From Cotesia glomerata (Eukaryota; Arthropoda; Insecta; Hymenoptera; Braconidae): DNA of 64,000 bases. Positions 1 to 10,345 of the stretch are shown one piece after another (position 1 is the stretch's first letter; each line of letters starts with the position of its first letter). The notes under the pieces were generated by a model. The model was not told where the DNA came from. It saw only the letters and a program-made list of their open reading frames with translations, and did no database searches. Location of the stretch: assembly GCF_020080835.1 (NCBI RefSeq), contig NC_058159.1, positions 13,269,101-13,333,100 on the forward strand, given 5' to 3'. The position numbers and the translations under genes are program-made.

Positions 1-140
1 CAGATGCCCATTTACTTCTCATCTCAACTGAACGAGAAAACCTCAGCATTTTAAAACCCTTTTCACTGCTGTTATGACAGTCAGGAAAGCTACATCCACC
101 CATGATCTGCGTTAATAAATATTAGTTTAGATATTGTTAC

Positions 141-783
141 TGAAAAATGTTAAAAGAGTGGAAAAGCGGGGATCAGGTTTAGGTCTGGATATCTCAATTA
201 AAACGCGTAAATAATTATCAAAATTAACACTATAAATTTATTTACACTAAATACAAGTTATATTTAATATGTTAAATAGCGGATTGTTTAAATAAAAGCG
301 GATTTATAATACACAGCGTGGTTAGCACAAGCGATACCGGTTGACACGTGGGTGAACACTCTGCCGGCACTGTAAAAGCGGTGAAATAAATGCACAAATA
401 ACACAATTTATCTGTAACAAATTAGAGCGAATTATTAGCGGTTAATTTAAGCAATTTAAATTATAAAAATAGCGAAATGCGGTTAATTAACAATAAGCGA
501 AAGTAAAGCGGAATTAATGGCGACTTGTTGCAACGAAAGCGTGGAAGCGAAAGATAATAACAATAGTTCGTCTTCTTCCTCGTTGAGTTGGGGAAGAAGG
601 CTATTGCGCATGTCTAGCGGGAGCGATCAGCCAATAAAGCGGTCGATTCATGGCGTGATCGAGAGGCTGATTTTCTATTGGCGGTTCGATTTTTGCGGGA
701 ACTAGTGGTGGACAGGTGCGTCTCTTGAATTTAGGAGTCCCCCAGGAGCGAGTTAATCGCTACTGGGCCTTGTTCACCGAACA
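141..783 (-). repeat. 3' LTR (element sense) of the BEL/Pao element
   Basis: In element sense it starts TGTTCGG and ends TTTTTCA. It matches the other LTR except for a few substitutions and 103 extra bases at 567-669. The extra block is either an insertion here or a deletion in the other copy; no clear duplication flanks it. The last ten bases overlap the end of the pol frame. The plus strand is full of AGCG words, as in the coding part. Confidence 0.93.
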
Positions 784-3700
784 TTCTCCCCCGGGTTGGC
801 GGCTGCGTCGACAAGATCATCTTCTTCATGCGTTAGCGGCAGGACACAGAGCTTTGTAATTGGACGTACCAGCTCTGTGTTAACTGTCTTAACAGTTACC
901 ACGCGGATTTGTCCATCTTCACCTGGATGGACAGCAATTACTTTGGCTAATGGCCACTTGGTTGGCGGGAGATCCTCAGTGGTGATCAGTACAACTGAAC
1001 CCACCTTGATCTGGTTGCGTCGATGATGCCACTTTGAAATGGCCTGGTAGCGGTGGATGCAGTCCTGGTAGTAGCGTCTCCAGAAATGTTGAACCATTTG
1101 CTGGACTTGTTCCCAGTGCGAGAGCCGAGCAGGTTGTAAATCTGTCAGCGATGGCTCTGGGATAGCGGTCAGTGACTGTCCGATTAAGAAGTGACCTGGA
1201 GTCAGTACAGCCAGGTCAGCAGGATCTTCATTCAGCGGTGTGAGCGGTCTGGAATTCAATATGGCTTCAATTTGAGCCAGTAGCGTTGAATATTGCTCAA
1301 GCGTCAACAGCGAGTCTCCGATTGTTCTTCGAAGGTGAAATTTGATAGATTTCACAGCGGCTTCCCATTTTCCTCCAAAATGTGGAGCTCCAGGCGGATT
1401 GAATTTCCAGTTCGTGCCATCTTGAGCGATCAAGGTTGATAATTCTCGTAATGTGCGGGATCCTGCAGCGAATAGTCGTTTCAGCTCTTTATCTGCTCCT
1501 ACAAAATTGGTTCCACAGTCTGAATATAGCGTGTGGCAGATACCTCGGCGACTAGTGAAGCGGCGATAAGCGGCGATGAAAGCGGCAGCGGTGTAGTCAG
1601 TTACTAGCTCTAAATGTACAGCTGAACTGAACATGCATACAAAGACTGCAATCCAGCCTTTGTATGTTTTTGCTCCACGTCCTTGAAACGTTTTCAGCGT
1701 GATAGGTCCAGCGTAGTCGAGTCCTGTATGCAAGAAGGCTCGAGTTGGCTGTACTCGTGCGGCGGGTAGTTGACCCATCAACTGTTGAGCGCGTTCTCCA
1801 CGGTGTCTCGTGCAGATAACGCAGCGTAAAATAAATGATCTGACTGGAACACGGCCTCCAATGATCCAGACACTCTTGCGTAAATCAGCGAGCGTAAGCT
1901 GAGTACCTCCGTGAAGCGTTTTGCGGTGCGAATCATCAATCAAAATTGATGTAAGCGGTGATTGTCGCGGTAGAATCGCTGGATGCCTCTCTTCTGGGTC
2001 CAGCAATGCGTTTTTCAAGCGGCCACCGACTCTCAGGACCCCCTGATGGTCGATGAACGGAGTCAGCTTAGTGATGCTGTTATTTTTAGGCAGACCATCA
2101 CCATCTTGTAGCGTGTGAATCTCTCTAGCGAAGTATTGTCCTTGAGTGAACTTAATCAAGGTCAATTTAGCGCGCTCCAGGTCTGATGGAGTAAGCGGGT
2201 AGGCCAGCGAAGATTGTGGAACTCTTTTAAAGCGGTCGATGGCACGATGCCAGATGCTGAGTTTCCGTAGCAGTGGAAACAGCTGCGTGTAATGCGACAG
2301 TAATTGTTGGAGCAGGCAATTTTCTGCTTTCCAAGTTACTAGTGTCAGACCTTGGCGTTCTTCTCGATGCGTTGCGTTGTCGGTTGGAGGCTCCAGAGTG
2401 GGCCAAGAGGATTCTGGTTCATGAAGCCAAGTTGGTCCATGCCACCAGAGAGCGTGTTGTTTCAGTTTTAGCGTAGGTATACCTCTTGAAGCGCAGTCAG
2501 CGGGGTTTTGTTTTCCTGGAATAAATTTCCAGGAGACATCTCGAAGCGTTTCTTGGATTTTTCCCACTCTATTGCGGACGAATGTCTTCCAGCGGATTGC
2601 TGGACTTTTAATCCATGCGAGAGTCACGGCGGAGTCAGTCCAGAGATTGATCCTGACATTTTCAAGCGACTGAACTTCTTTGACATGAAGTATCAGTTGT
2701 GTTAGCAACCATGCGGCAGATAATTCCAAGCGTGGGATTGTCATGGTCTTCAGCGGTGCTACTTGCGTTTTTGAACACAAAAGTGAGACCTTTGTGTTCC
2801 CATCAGCGTCAGTGACTCTCAAATAAACAGCGGCAGCCATAGCGTTTTGCGAAGCGTCTGAGAACCCGTGCAATTCCATAGTTGCTCCAGGTGCTATATT
2901 ATTCCAGCGTGGAATGCGGATGGATTCGATGTTTCGAAGATCCTCGCGGTATCCAGTCCATTTGTGAATGAGTGATGGTGACAATTGTTCATCCCATGAC
3001 ACTCTATCTAGCCACAGATCTTGCATAAAGATCTTGGCTTTGACGACTATTGGTGCGAGAAGTCCTAGCGGGTCATACAGCTTTGCGATTTCAGACAAAA
3101 TAGCTCTCTTTGTCTTAGGCGTCTCTGGCGGTAGCGTGTACTTGAACTGGAGAGCGTCAGTGCGTGAATTCCAGTACATGCCCAGGACTTTTACTGGTGC
3201 ATCACTGATTCCTTTAAGCGATGTATCCAGCTGCTTTTCTGGAGCGACTTCAGCGAGTAACCGTGGGCTATTGCTAGCCCATTTGGCAAGCGGGAAGCAG
3301 CCTGCTGCACACAGAGCTTTTGTTTGTACTGCAGCCTTGATAGCGTCTTCTTCGTTGTCTGCTCCACCGTAGATGTCATCTACGTAGCGTGTTTTCAACA
3401 TTGGAGCAACAGCTAGCGGAAAGCGGTGTTCTTCATCCTTTACTAGTTGGATGAGCACACGTACAGCGTCAAAAGGTACACTAGCGGTTCCGTATGTGAC
3501 TGTCTTGAGACAGTAAGCGTCTATTAAGTCATTCTCATCTATCCAGAGAATGCACTGAAGCGGCCAATCAAGCGAGTCGACCTCAATCTGTCTGAACATC
3601 TTGGTGATGTCAGTAGCGAATAGAATCCTGTTGCAGCGGATTCTCAACATCACGTCAAAAATGTCAATTTGCGTTTTGGGTCCTGCGTGGAGAATGTCGT

Positions 3701-4712
3701 TCAATGAAATTCCTGTAGATGTTGCACAGGAACCATTGAACACTGTGCGGAGCTTCGTAGTGGCACTATCAAGCTTCAATACCCCATGGTGAGGCAAGAA
3801 GTAAGCGTTTGCGGGCAATTCGTTGACTGGTACTCGTACCATGTGTCCTAGTTGAATGTATTCTGCCATGAATGCACGATACATGTCAGAATATTCTCTT
3901 TCTCGCGACAAGCGAGTTATTAATCTGCGGAGTGACCCCATAGCTGCGTTGATAGAGTCGCCAAGTTGACTCTCAAGGGCCTTAAGCGGTAATCTCACTA
4001 CGTAGCGTCCATCAGGCTGTCGATAATGCGTTTGACGAAAGTGAATTTCACATTCGTCTTCTTCAGCGGTGTTGAGCGGTGAATTACCTGATGGAACCTC
4101 TTCCTGTTCCCAAAACTTAGCGATAGCGTCTTGTAATTCAGTATCTACTGACGCATGTAGTGCTGCGTGTGATGTTGAAGCGTGTTTAGCGGTGACAGCT
4201 CCATAGACAATCCAACCAAGCGTGGTGGATTGTGCAATAGGAGCATTGCGAGGTCCTCGTTGAATCTCTGCGTTCATGATCTGTGCGGCTGGTGATGCAC
4301 CTAGAATAATATCTACAGGGCGTGGCTGTAGATACTGCGGGTCAGCGAGCTTGAGATTCTCAAGATGCGGCCATTTCGGATCAGCGATCACGAACGATGG
4401 AAGATCTACCGTCAGTGTTGGTAGAATATGCATGCTGACATGCATTGAAGCGGGTGTACACAGCGAATGAAGTTCAATTGTGCTCACACCTAGTGAACTT
4501 CCTGCGGAGACATTGCCAATGCCCTTGAGCATGACCATGTCGCATTGTAGCGGTTGTCCAAGCTTCTTGAAGAGCGTCTGTCTCATAAATGAGAGCTCTG
4601 AGCCTTGATCGATCAAAACTCTTGCGGTGATGGGATTACCATGATGTGGACTGACCTGGACTAAAGCGGTAGCTAGCAAAACTTGAGCGGAAAGCGAATC
4701 TGAAATAATCAA
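774..4712 (-). CDS. pol: BEL/Pao Pol polyprotein: protease, reverse transcriptase, RNase H, integrase
   Basis: Open frame of about 1312 residues. Domains in order: A17-type aspartic protease with DQGSE near residues 35-39; reverse transcriptase with the catalytic YVDDIYGG near 443; RNase H around FSDAS near 615; integrase with an H/C zinc region near 930-960 (HGGTQL, CVICTRH), then DDE acidic residues in LDYAGP (about 995), YSDCGTNF (about 1061) and GGKWEAAVK (about 1115). No internal stop or frameshift is seen. The frame opens at a TTG, with a stop two codons upstream and no ATG before the protease, so Pol is presumably made as a Gag fusion by frameshift, or from a spliced RNA (a TTATTTCAG acceptor-like string lies at the frame start). 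The stop lies inside the LTR. Products would act in a cytoplasmic particle and then the nucleus to copy and integrate element RNA. Confidence 0.93.
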   Translation of the reverse strand: MIISDSLSAQVLLATALVQVSPHHGNPITARVLIDQGSELSFMRQTLFKKLGQPLQCDMVMLKGIGNVSAGSSLGVSTIELHSLCTPASMHVSMHILPTLTVDLPSFVIADPKWPHLENLKLADPQYLQPRPVDIILGASPAAQIMNAEIQRGPRNAPIAQSTTLGWIVYGAVTAKHASTSHAALHASVDTELQDAIAKFWEQEEVPSGNSPLNTAEEDECEIHFRQTHYRQPDGRYVVRLPLKALESQLGDSINAAMGSLRRLITRLSREREYSDMYRAFMAEYIQLGHMVRVPVNELPANAYFLPHHGVLKLDSATTKLRTVFNGSCATSTGISLNDILHAGPKTQIDIFDVMLRIRCNRILFATDITKMFRQIEVDSLDWPLQCILWIDENDLIDAYCLKTVTYGTASVPFDAVRVLIQLVKDEEHRFPLAVAPMLKTRYVDDIYGGADNEEDAIKAAVQTKALCAAGCFPLAKWASNSPRLLAEVAPEKQLDTSLKGISDAPVKVLGMYWNSRTDALQFKYTLPPETPKTKRAILSEIAKLYDPLGLLAPIVVKAKIFMQDLWLDRVSWDEQLSPSLIHKWTGYREDLRNIESIRIPRWNNIAPGATMELHGFSDASQNAMAAAVYLRVTDADGNTKVSLLCSKTQVAPLKTMTIPRLELSAAWLLTQLILHVKEVQSLENVRINLWTDSAVTLAWIKSPAIRWKTFVRNRVGKIQETLRDVSWKFIPGKQNPADCASRGIPTLKLKQHALWWHGPTWLHEPESSWPTLEPPTDNATHREERQGLTLVTWKAENCLLQQLLSHYTQLFPLLRKLSIWHRAIDRFKRVPQSSLAYPLTPSDLERAKLTLIKFTQGQYFAREIHTLQDGDGLPKNNSITKLTPFIDHQGVLRVGGRLKNALLDPEERHPAILPRQSPLTSILIDDSHRKTLHGGTQLTLADLRKSVWIIGGRVPVRSFILRCVICTRHRGERAQQLMGQLPAARVQPTRAFLHTGLDYAGPITLKTFQGRGAKTYKGWIAVFVCMFSSAVHLELVTDYTAAAFIAAYRRFTSRRGICHTLYSDCGTNFVGADKELKRLFAAGSRTLRELSTLIAQDGTNWKFNPPGAPHFGGKWEAAVKSIKFHLRRTIGDSLLTLEQYSTLLAQIEAILNSRPLTPLNEDPADLAVLTPGHFLIGQSLTAIPEPSLTDLQPARLSHWEQVQQMVQHFWRRYYQDCIHRYQAISKWHHRRNQIKVGSVVLITTEDLPPTKWPLAKVIAVHPGEDGQIRVVTVKTVNTELVRPITKLCVLPLTHEEDDLVDAAANPGENVR
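784..792 (-). other. polypurine tract of the BEL/Pao element
   Basis: Directly upstream of the 3' LTR in element sense lies the purine run GGGGGAGAA, the expected position and composition for the plus-strand primer of an LTR retrotransposon. It is also inside the pol frame, so it is doubly constrained. Confidence 0.7.
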
Positions 4713-4743
4713 CAGTTAATTTCAAGTTGAAAACGGTCTAAAG

Positions 4744-4912
4744 GGAACGATTAGTTGCCTGTGCGGAAGATGTAGAATGCGGTGAAGCTGGTTTCGTTGG
4801 TGCATCCAAAATGGATGGACATGTAGTGACGTTGACCACATTTTCGGCAATCTTGAGTGGTCTTGCAATCTGCAGCGCGGTGCGGAACACGAAAGTTGAA
4901 GCTTAAATTGCA
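4744..4912 (-). pseudogene. gag remnant with zinc-knuckle motif
   Basis: Read on the minus strand, a short frame carries DCRKCGQRHYMSIH, a CX2C...H...H knuckle of the kind that ends BEL/Pao Gag proteins, and stops at a TAA about 20 residues later. No other Gag homology was seen: the remaining 250 bases up to the LTR hold only AT-rich leader and a stem-like GC patch near 5020-5070. An intact Gag would need over 1 kb, so most of gag has been deleted. The knuckle frame differs from the pol frame, consistent with frameshift expression in the parent element. Confidence 0.65.
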
Positions 4913-5153
4913 TTTTTCAACTATCTTGTGTAATTCTCCATAGCGAGGTTATTTAAGGCCCGAAGTCGAGTTTTCAGTCTTAATAAACGGAAAGTTCAGC
5001 GTACCGGTGTACGAATGACTATCAGGAGCAGCACCCGATGTGCTCTGCGATGCTCCTGACACTCGACCTTTCCTAGCGGTATTACACTTCACTTAACACA
5101 AAACAATTTTTTGCGGTATGATTAATTAAATTAATTGAGATAGAACCAGCCTG

Positions 5154-5171
5154 ATCCGGCTCAAGGGACCA
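5154..5171 (-). other. primer binding site
   Basis: One base inside the 5' LTR, in element sense, is TGGTCCCTTGAGCCGGAT, complementary to a tRNA 3' end with CCA. From memory it best fits insect tRNA-Tyr, with about two mismatches in the acceptor stem. The position is sound; the tRNA identity is tentative. Confidence 0.6.
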
Positions 5172-5172
5172 A

Positions 5173-5712
5173 TGAAAAATGTTGAAAGAGCGGAAAAGCG
5201 GGGATCAGGTTTAGGTCTTGATATCTCAATTAAAACGCGTAAATAATTATCAAAATTAACACTATAAATTTATTTACACTAAATACAAGTTATATTTAAT
5301 ATGTTAAATAGCGGATTGTTTAAATAAAAGCGGATTTATAATACACAGCGTGGTTAGCACAAGCGATACCGGTTGACACGTGGGTGAATACTCTGCCGGC
5401 ACTGTAAAAGCGGTGAAATAAATGCACAAATAACACAATTTATCTGTAACAAATTAGAGCGAATTATTAGCGGTTAATTTAAGCAATTTAAATTATAAAA
5501 ATAGCGAAACGCGGTTAATTAACAATAAGCGAAAGTAAAGCGGAATTAATGGCGACTTGCTGCAACGAAAGCGTGGAAGCGAAAGATAATGACAATAGAT
5601 TTTCTATTGGCGGTTCGATTTTTGCGGGAACTAGTGGTGGACAGGTGCGTCTCTTGAATTTAGGAGTCCCCCAGGAGCGAGTTAATCGCTACTGGGCCTT
5701 GTTCACCGAACA
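5173..5712 (-). repeat. 5' LTR (element sense) of the BEL/Pao element
   Basis: 540 bp, TG...CA on both strands, followed by the GTTAC duplication at 5713-5717. It lacks the 103-bp block present in the other LTR. In element sense this copy would hold the promoter; no single convincing TATA box was chosen. Confidence 0.93.
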
Positions 5713-5717
5713 GTTAC

Positions 5718-7816
5718 ATACAATAAAAAGTTATCCAAATGCAGATTTATTAAAAATAAATATCCATACTTACTTAATTTAACTCTTCAATACACACTCT
5801 CAACAACAAAACGTTAAGAAAAAACAAATTGACATTTTTAAACAAATGACAATCGCGAAATTCTATACTACTTGTATCTATCAAATAAATTAAAAATTTT
5901 CATTTGACTATACACATACATAAATAAATATTTTTAAGAATAAATAATTGTCATTATAATTTCTATAAAAATATAAATTAATTAGGATAAGAAATAATTT
6001 GCAATTAATAAGTACAATCAGATACCTCATAAGGGTAACGTTGAATTCCAAATTTCCCACCAGTAGCATTTGAATTATGAAAAATTTTATTGTTAATATA
6101 ACCTGATATTGTTCATTATATTTATTATAACATTTTGATAAAAATTTCAATAAATTAAAATGACTGTGTACATACTAATTACTTACCTGTTATTAGACGA
6201 GCTCTAATCTAATTATTTTTACTAATAATTAATAAATAATAATAATACATTCAGTATAAGACCTGACGATCTATTGGAATAGTAAAAATTATAATAAAAC
6301 TATGGAATAATTGTAAAAAAAAAAAAAAAAAAAAAAAATTTAGAATTGCCGAGTTTTGAACCCGGTAAATGTAAAGTTATCAAAAAATAGAGGCACCACA
6401 ATAGAACTTAACGTAATGATGTAAGAGGTAAATTATAAACTGCGTTTAAGAAAAACCGGTTAAACCGGAGAATTTACGGATGCAATAAAAAAGCTATTTA
6501 AAGGTTTTTATTTAATTATTATTATTGTTAGAGGGTGAAAATAATTTTTTTATGCAATGATTATTTATTACATAAAATTTATTATTATTGCGAGAGTTAG
6601 CATGAAAATACTTTAGTTGCCGGTTAGTGTGTCTGACACACTCGTGGTGGCGCGACCGATTGACACATTTCCCATCATGCATTGCAGGATTGGAGTACCT
6701 TCTTATATATTATCTTAACGAAGCCGGTCTCCTGTCTTACTCACTATACATTTTTTAGCCATGTTTTTTTTGGTTTTATTTGTGTATCAATCGTAGCAGT
6801 GACTGTTATACTTATTATTTTAATTTTTCTGTGCAACTCTTATGTTAATTTTACTGTCATCGTAAATTTATCATTAATTTCCAGTGCAATAATTATTTAT
6901 TTACAATTTATTAATCTGACAACGACAGTTTTAACTCTCAGTTAATTAAGTGATCTCATGTAAATAAATACGTGTTGTAAGCTCCCGCCAACAACGGCCA
7001 TTACCGTACCTGTATATATTGTAATTAACATTTTTTGGAAATAGTTTTAAATCAAAACGAAAACGTGTACGTGGTTAATAAATATACCTGTATTATTATT
7101 GTGAAAGGTAAGTCAAATAATAAGCAAATGAATACAACACAATATTAAGTCACTGTTTTCTAATAATACACTGATAAAAGGATTTATTAACTATTAATAA
7201 TTTATTTAATTTATTAAATTTAAATTAATATTTTTTAACATTCAATAAATATTTATTTGGGAAGGAAGTACATTTATTTATTGTTAATAAGTATTTATTA
7301 ATAGTTAACAAATATTTATTGCACAAATATCTATGGTATATTCAAACAAATATTTATAATTAATCAATAAATATTTTGTTTAGTGAATTTGTTTTGCTTG
7401 CGCTGTCATATGATATGAAGATTGCTTATGAACAAAAATCATCTTTACAGATTTTTTATACTTATATATGTCATTTATATATTAAAAACGTTAATTTATT
7501 TTGTGAATTGAATTATTATCATGTATTTCAGCTATAGAGTTATAAAATGTGTCTAAAGAAATTGCTAATATTGCTTTTTATATTAACTAAATATTTGTTG
7601 ACAGTTAACAAATATTCATTAACCATTAATAAATATTTATTAACAATTTGTAAATTGTACTTAATAAATTTGACTGTTCATAAATATTTATTAAATCCTA
7701 TGATGTTAAAAAATCATTTATTAACAGTTGATAAAGCTTATCAATTATAAACAAATTGTTTTACCCGTTTCAGTTTTTTAACTTCATTTATTTATAAGTT
7801 TTACGTACAGTCAGCA
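5718..7816. other. AT-rich stretch with no recognised gene
   Basis: No coding signal. A 22-base A run at 6317-6338 borders a short GC patch. From 7180 to 7740 there are many copies of AATAAATATTTATT-like near-palindromes. The Helitron must begin somewhere in the right part, but its 5' TC end was not identified. Confidence 0.5.
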
Positions 7817-10345
7817 ATGCCAAAAAAGCGCAAAGGGGCCAATTTAAGTTGTCGAACGAGCAGTTCTAGAGCCATGCGAGATTTAAGAGCACGAAGATCA
7901 AACGAACAAATTCAAGAACAAAATCAACAAAGACAACTAGAGCGAAGACAAACTCGCAGACTCATAGTCGACAGACATAGAGGAATTGACCAACAACGCC
8001 AACAAGTTCATCGAGCATTTACGTCAAATTCATTTCTTCGACTAGCATTCCAGTACGAGCCTGATGTTGAATATTATGCTCATTCCAAAGTGGTTATTGG
8101 TACTTTGGAGAAGGAATGCCTTCATTGTCATGCACTTAAATTTAAAAATGAGCCACTTGGGATGTGTTGCTCATCAGGAAAAGTACAACTAACCGAAATT
8201 GAAACACCACCTGAGCCATTGCATGGTTTACTTATTGTTACTGATCCAGATTCTAGCCTATTCCTGAAGTCAATTCGCACATTCAATTCATGTTTCCAAA
8301 TGACATCGTTTGGAGCAACAGAAATAGTTAGCTATGTTGCAGCAAAAGGTCAACAATTTAATTCCACGTTTAAAATCAAAGGCCAAGTTTATCACAAAGT
8401 GGGCTCATTGCTGCCAATGCCAAACGAATCTCATAAATTTTTACAAATATACTTTATGGGTGGCGAGGACTCCGAACGTGCACTCGCCAATCGAGTGGAT
8501 GCACGTTGCGACTTCCATAATCTTAATTCACCTTTTGCCAGGCGTATCGTCAGTGAGCTAGACGCTCTGTTAAATGAGCACAATGAATTATTAAAATTTT
8601 TCAAAGCACACATGCACAAGCTACAAAGTGACAATCACGCTATTGTCATCAATCCTGATAGAACACCAGCTGGAGAGCATGTACGTAGATTCAACGCACC
8701 TGTTGTTGAAGACGTTGCTGGAATCATAGTTGGCGACCGTACAGCTATGCGACAAATCATGACTCGAAGAAGAAATAATGATCTTCAGTTCATCAGTGAT
8801 ACCCATCGTTCATATGACGCTCTCCAATATCCACTAATTTTCTGGAAGGGACAAGATGGATATTGTGTAAACATTAAACAACGAGATCCCGTAACAGGTA
8901 ATTCTTTCATTATTAACAACATAATTATTTTATTATTAAAGAATAAATCTTCAATTAATTTAAATATATATTATTACAGGAGCTGAAACATAAAAACGTT
9001 AGCTCGAAAGATTTTTGTTCATATCGTTTGATGATTAGACGCGGCCAAGACAACATCATTTTACGATGTCGTGAGCTTTGCCAACAATTTATGGTCGACA
9101 TGTATGTGAAGATAGAGAGTGAACGACTAAGATACTTTCGATATAATCAACAGAAGCTGCGTGCGGAAGAATATATTCACTTGCGAGATGCTATTGCGAA
9201 TAACGCTGACACTGCCGAAATTGGTAACTCTGTTATCTTACCATCATCGTACATAGGTAGTCCACGTCACATGCAAGAATACATACAGGATGCTATGACT
9301 TTCGTGCGTGAATATGGACGACCGTGTCTTTTTATTACTTTTACATGTAATCCAAAATAGCCGGAAATTACATCGTTGCTATTACCAGGACAACATGCAA
9401 TACATCGTCATGACATTATAGCACGTGTGTTTAAACAAAAATTAAAGTCTTTAATCAACTTTATTACCAAATTGCATGTATTTGGCCCCACACGTTGTTG
9501 GATGTATTCAGTTGAGTGGCAAAAGCGTGGATTACCTCATGCTCACATTTTAATTAGGTTGGTCGACAAAATACGTGCTGATGACATCGATAGTTTGATT
9601 TCTGCAGAGATTCCAGATCCGTCTACTGATCAATTACTATTTGATATTGTTACTACAAACATGATTCATGGTCTGTGCGGAAATCTGAATCCTTCATCAC
9701 CTTGCATGGTGGACGGAAAATGTACAAAGCGTTTTTCTAAAGATTTTACTAACGATATGGTCACACATGTTAACGGATATCCAATATATCGTCGAAGAAG
9801 TACCGAAAATGGCGGACAATCTTTCGTTAAAACTATCAACAAGGCAGACATCGACATTGATAATCGTTGGGTGGTACCATATTCATCTTTGCTGAGCAAA
9901 ACATTCGATGCTCATATTAATGTTGAGTTATGCAGTTCGGTGAAGAGTATCATGTATATTTGCAAGTATTTGCATAAAGGAAGTGATATGGCTGTATTTA
10001 GGGTTGAAAATACTAATGTTCACTCTCCTCCAGTGAACGAAAATGATGAAATTACGATTTACCAAATTGGCAGGTATATCAGTTCCAATGAAGCTGTCTG
10101 GCGCATTTTCGGTTTCCCAATTCATGAACGGGATCCAGCAGTTATCCATTTAGCTGTCCATCTTGAAAACGGCCAGCGCGTATATTTCACCAACGATACA
10201 GCGCTTGATCGTGCTATAAATCCACCAAAAACTACGCTCACCGAATTTTTTGAACTGTGCAATCGTGCGGATGCTTTTGGTGCCTTTGCACAAACACTAC
10301 ACTATTCTGAAGTTCCACAGTATTTTACATGGACTCAGTCGAAAC
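7817..10345 (+). pseudogene. Helitron Rep endonuclease part, broken
   Basis: Starts at a good ATG with a basic, Arg/Gln-rich N-terminus, followed by the Helitron-like N-terminal domain (HAHSKV-type YYAHSKVVIG and paired Cys around CLHCHALK...MCC near residues 100-120). The Rep core has the HUH motif GLPHAHIL (about 9526-9549) and the catalytic tyrosines in YICKYLHKG (about 9955-9981), so both key motifs survive. Lesions: a one-base gain near 8991 just after a likely intron; a TAG at 9358-9360 in place of the conserved Trp of CNPKW; and a frame change near 10345. The enzyme would nick and join single DNA strands; this copy cannot make it in one piece. Confidence 0.88.
8898..8979 (+). other. 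probable intron in the Helitron Rep frame
   Basis: An 82-base AT-rich insert interrupts the coding similarity, beginning ACAG|GTAATT and ending TTATTACAG|GAGC. Removing it joins TG and AE of the expected protein. The frame after it still needs a one-base correction. Confidence 0.55.

Larger units (their letters stand above)
136..5717 (-). mobile_element. BEL/Pao LTR retrotransposon, gag-deleted
   Basis: Complete LTR-to-LTR insertion read on the minus strand. The LTRs (141-783 and 5173-5712) begin TG and end CA on both strands, and GTTAC is duplicated on both sides (136-140, 5713-5717), the 5-bp size usual for BEL/Pao. Over the 540 bases the LTRs share I counted about seven substitutions, roughly 1.3 percent, so the insertion is fairly young. 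Between them are a primer binding site, a gag remnant, one long open pol frame and a short purine tract. The 5.6-kb length is short for the superfamily, and the missing part is gag. It therefore probably cannot move alone but could be a source of pol proteins. Confidence 0.93.

Noticed and set aside
517..705. 62-residue frame starting MATCCNESVEAKD in the LTR, also present in the other LTR
   Set aside because: It runs opposite to the element sense and its 3' half differs because of the 103-bp indel; no evidence of coding.
6317..6370. Minus-strand SINE with a B-box-like GGGTTCAAAACTC next to a poly(A) run
   Set aside because: No matching A-box, no target duplication and no defined body.
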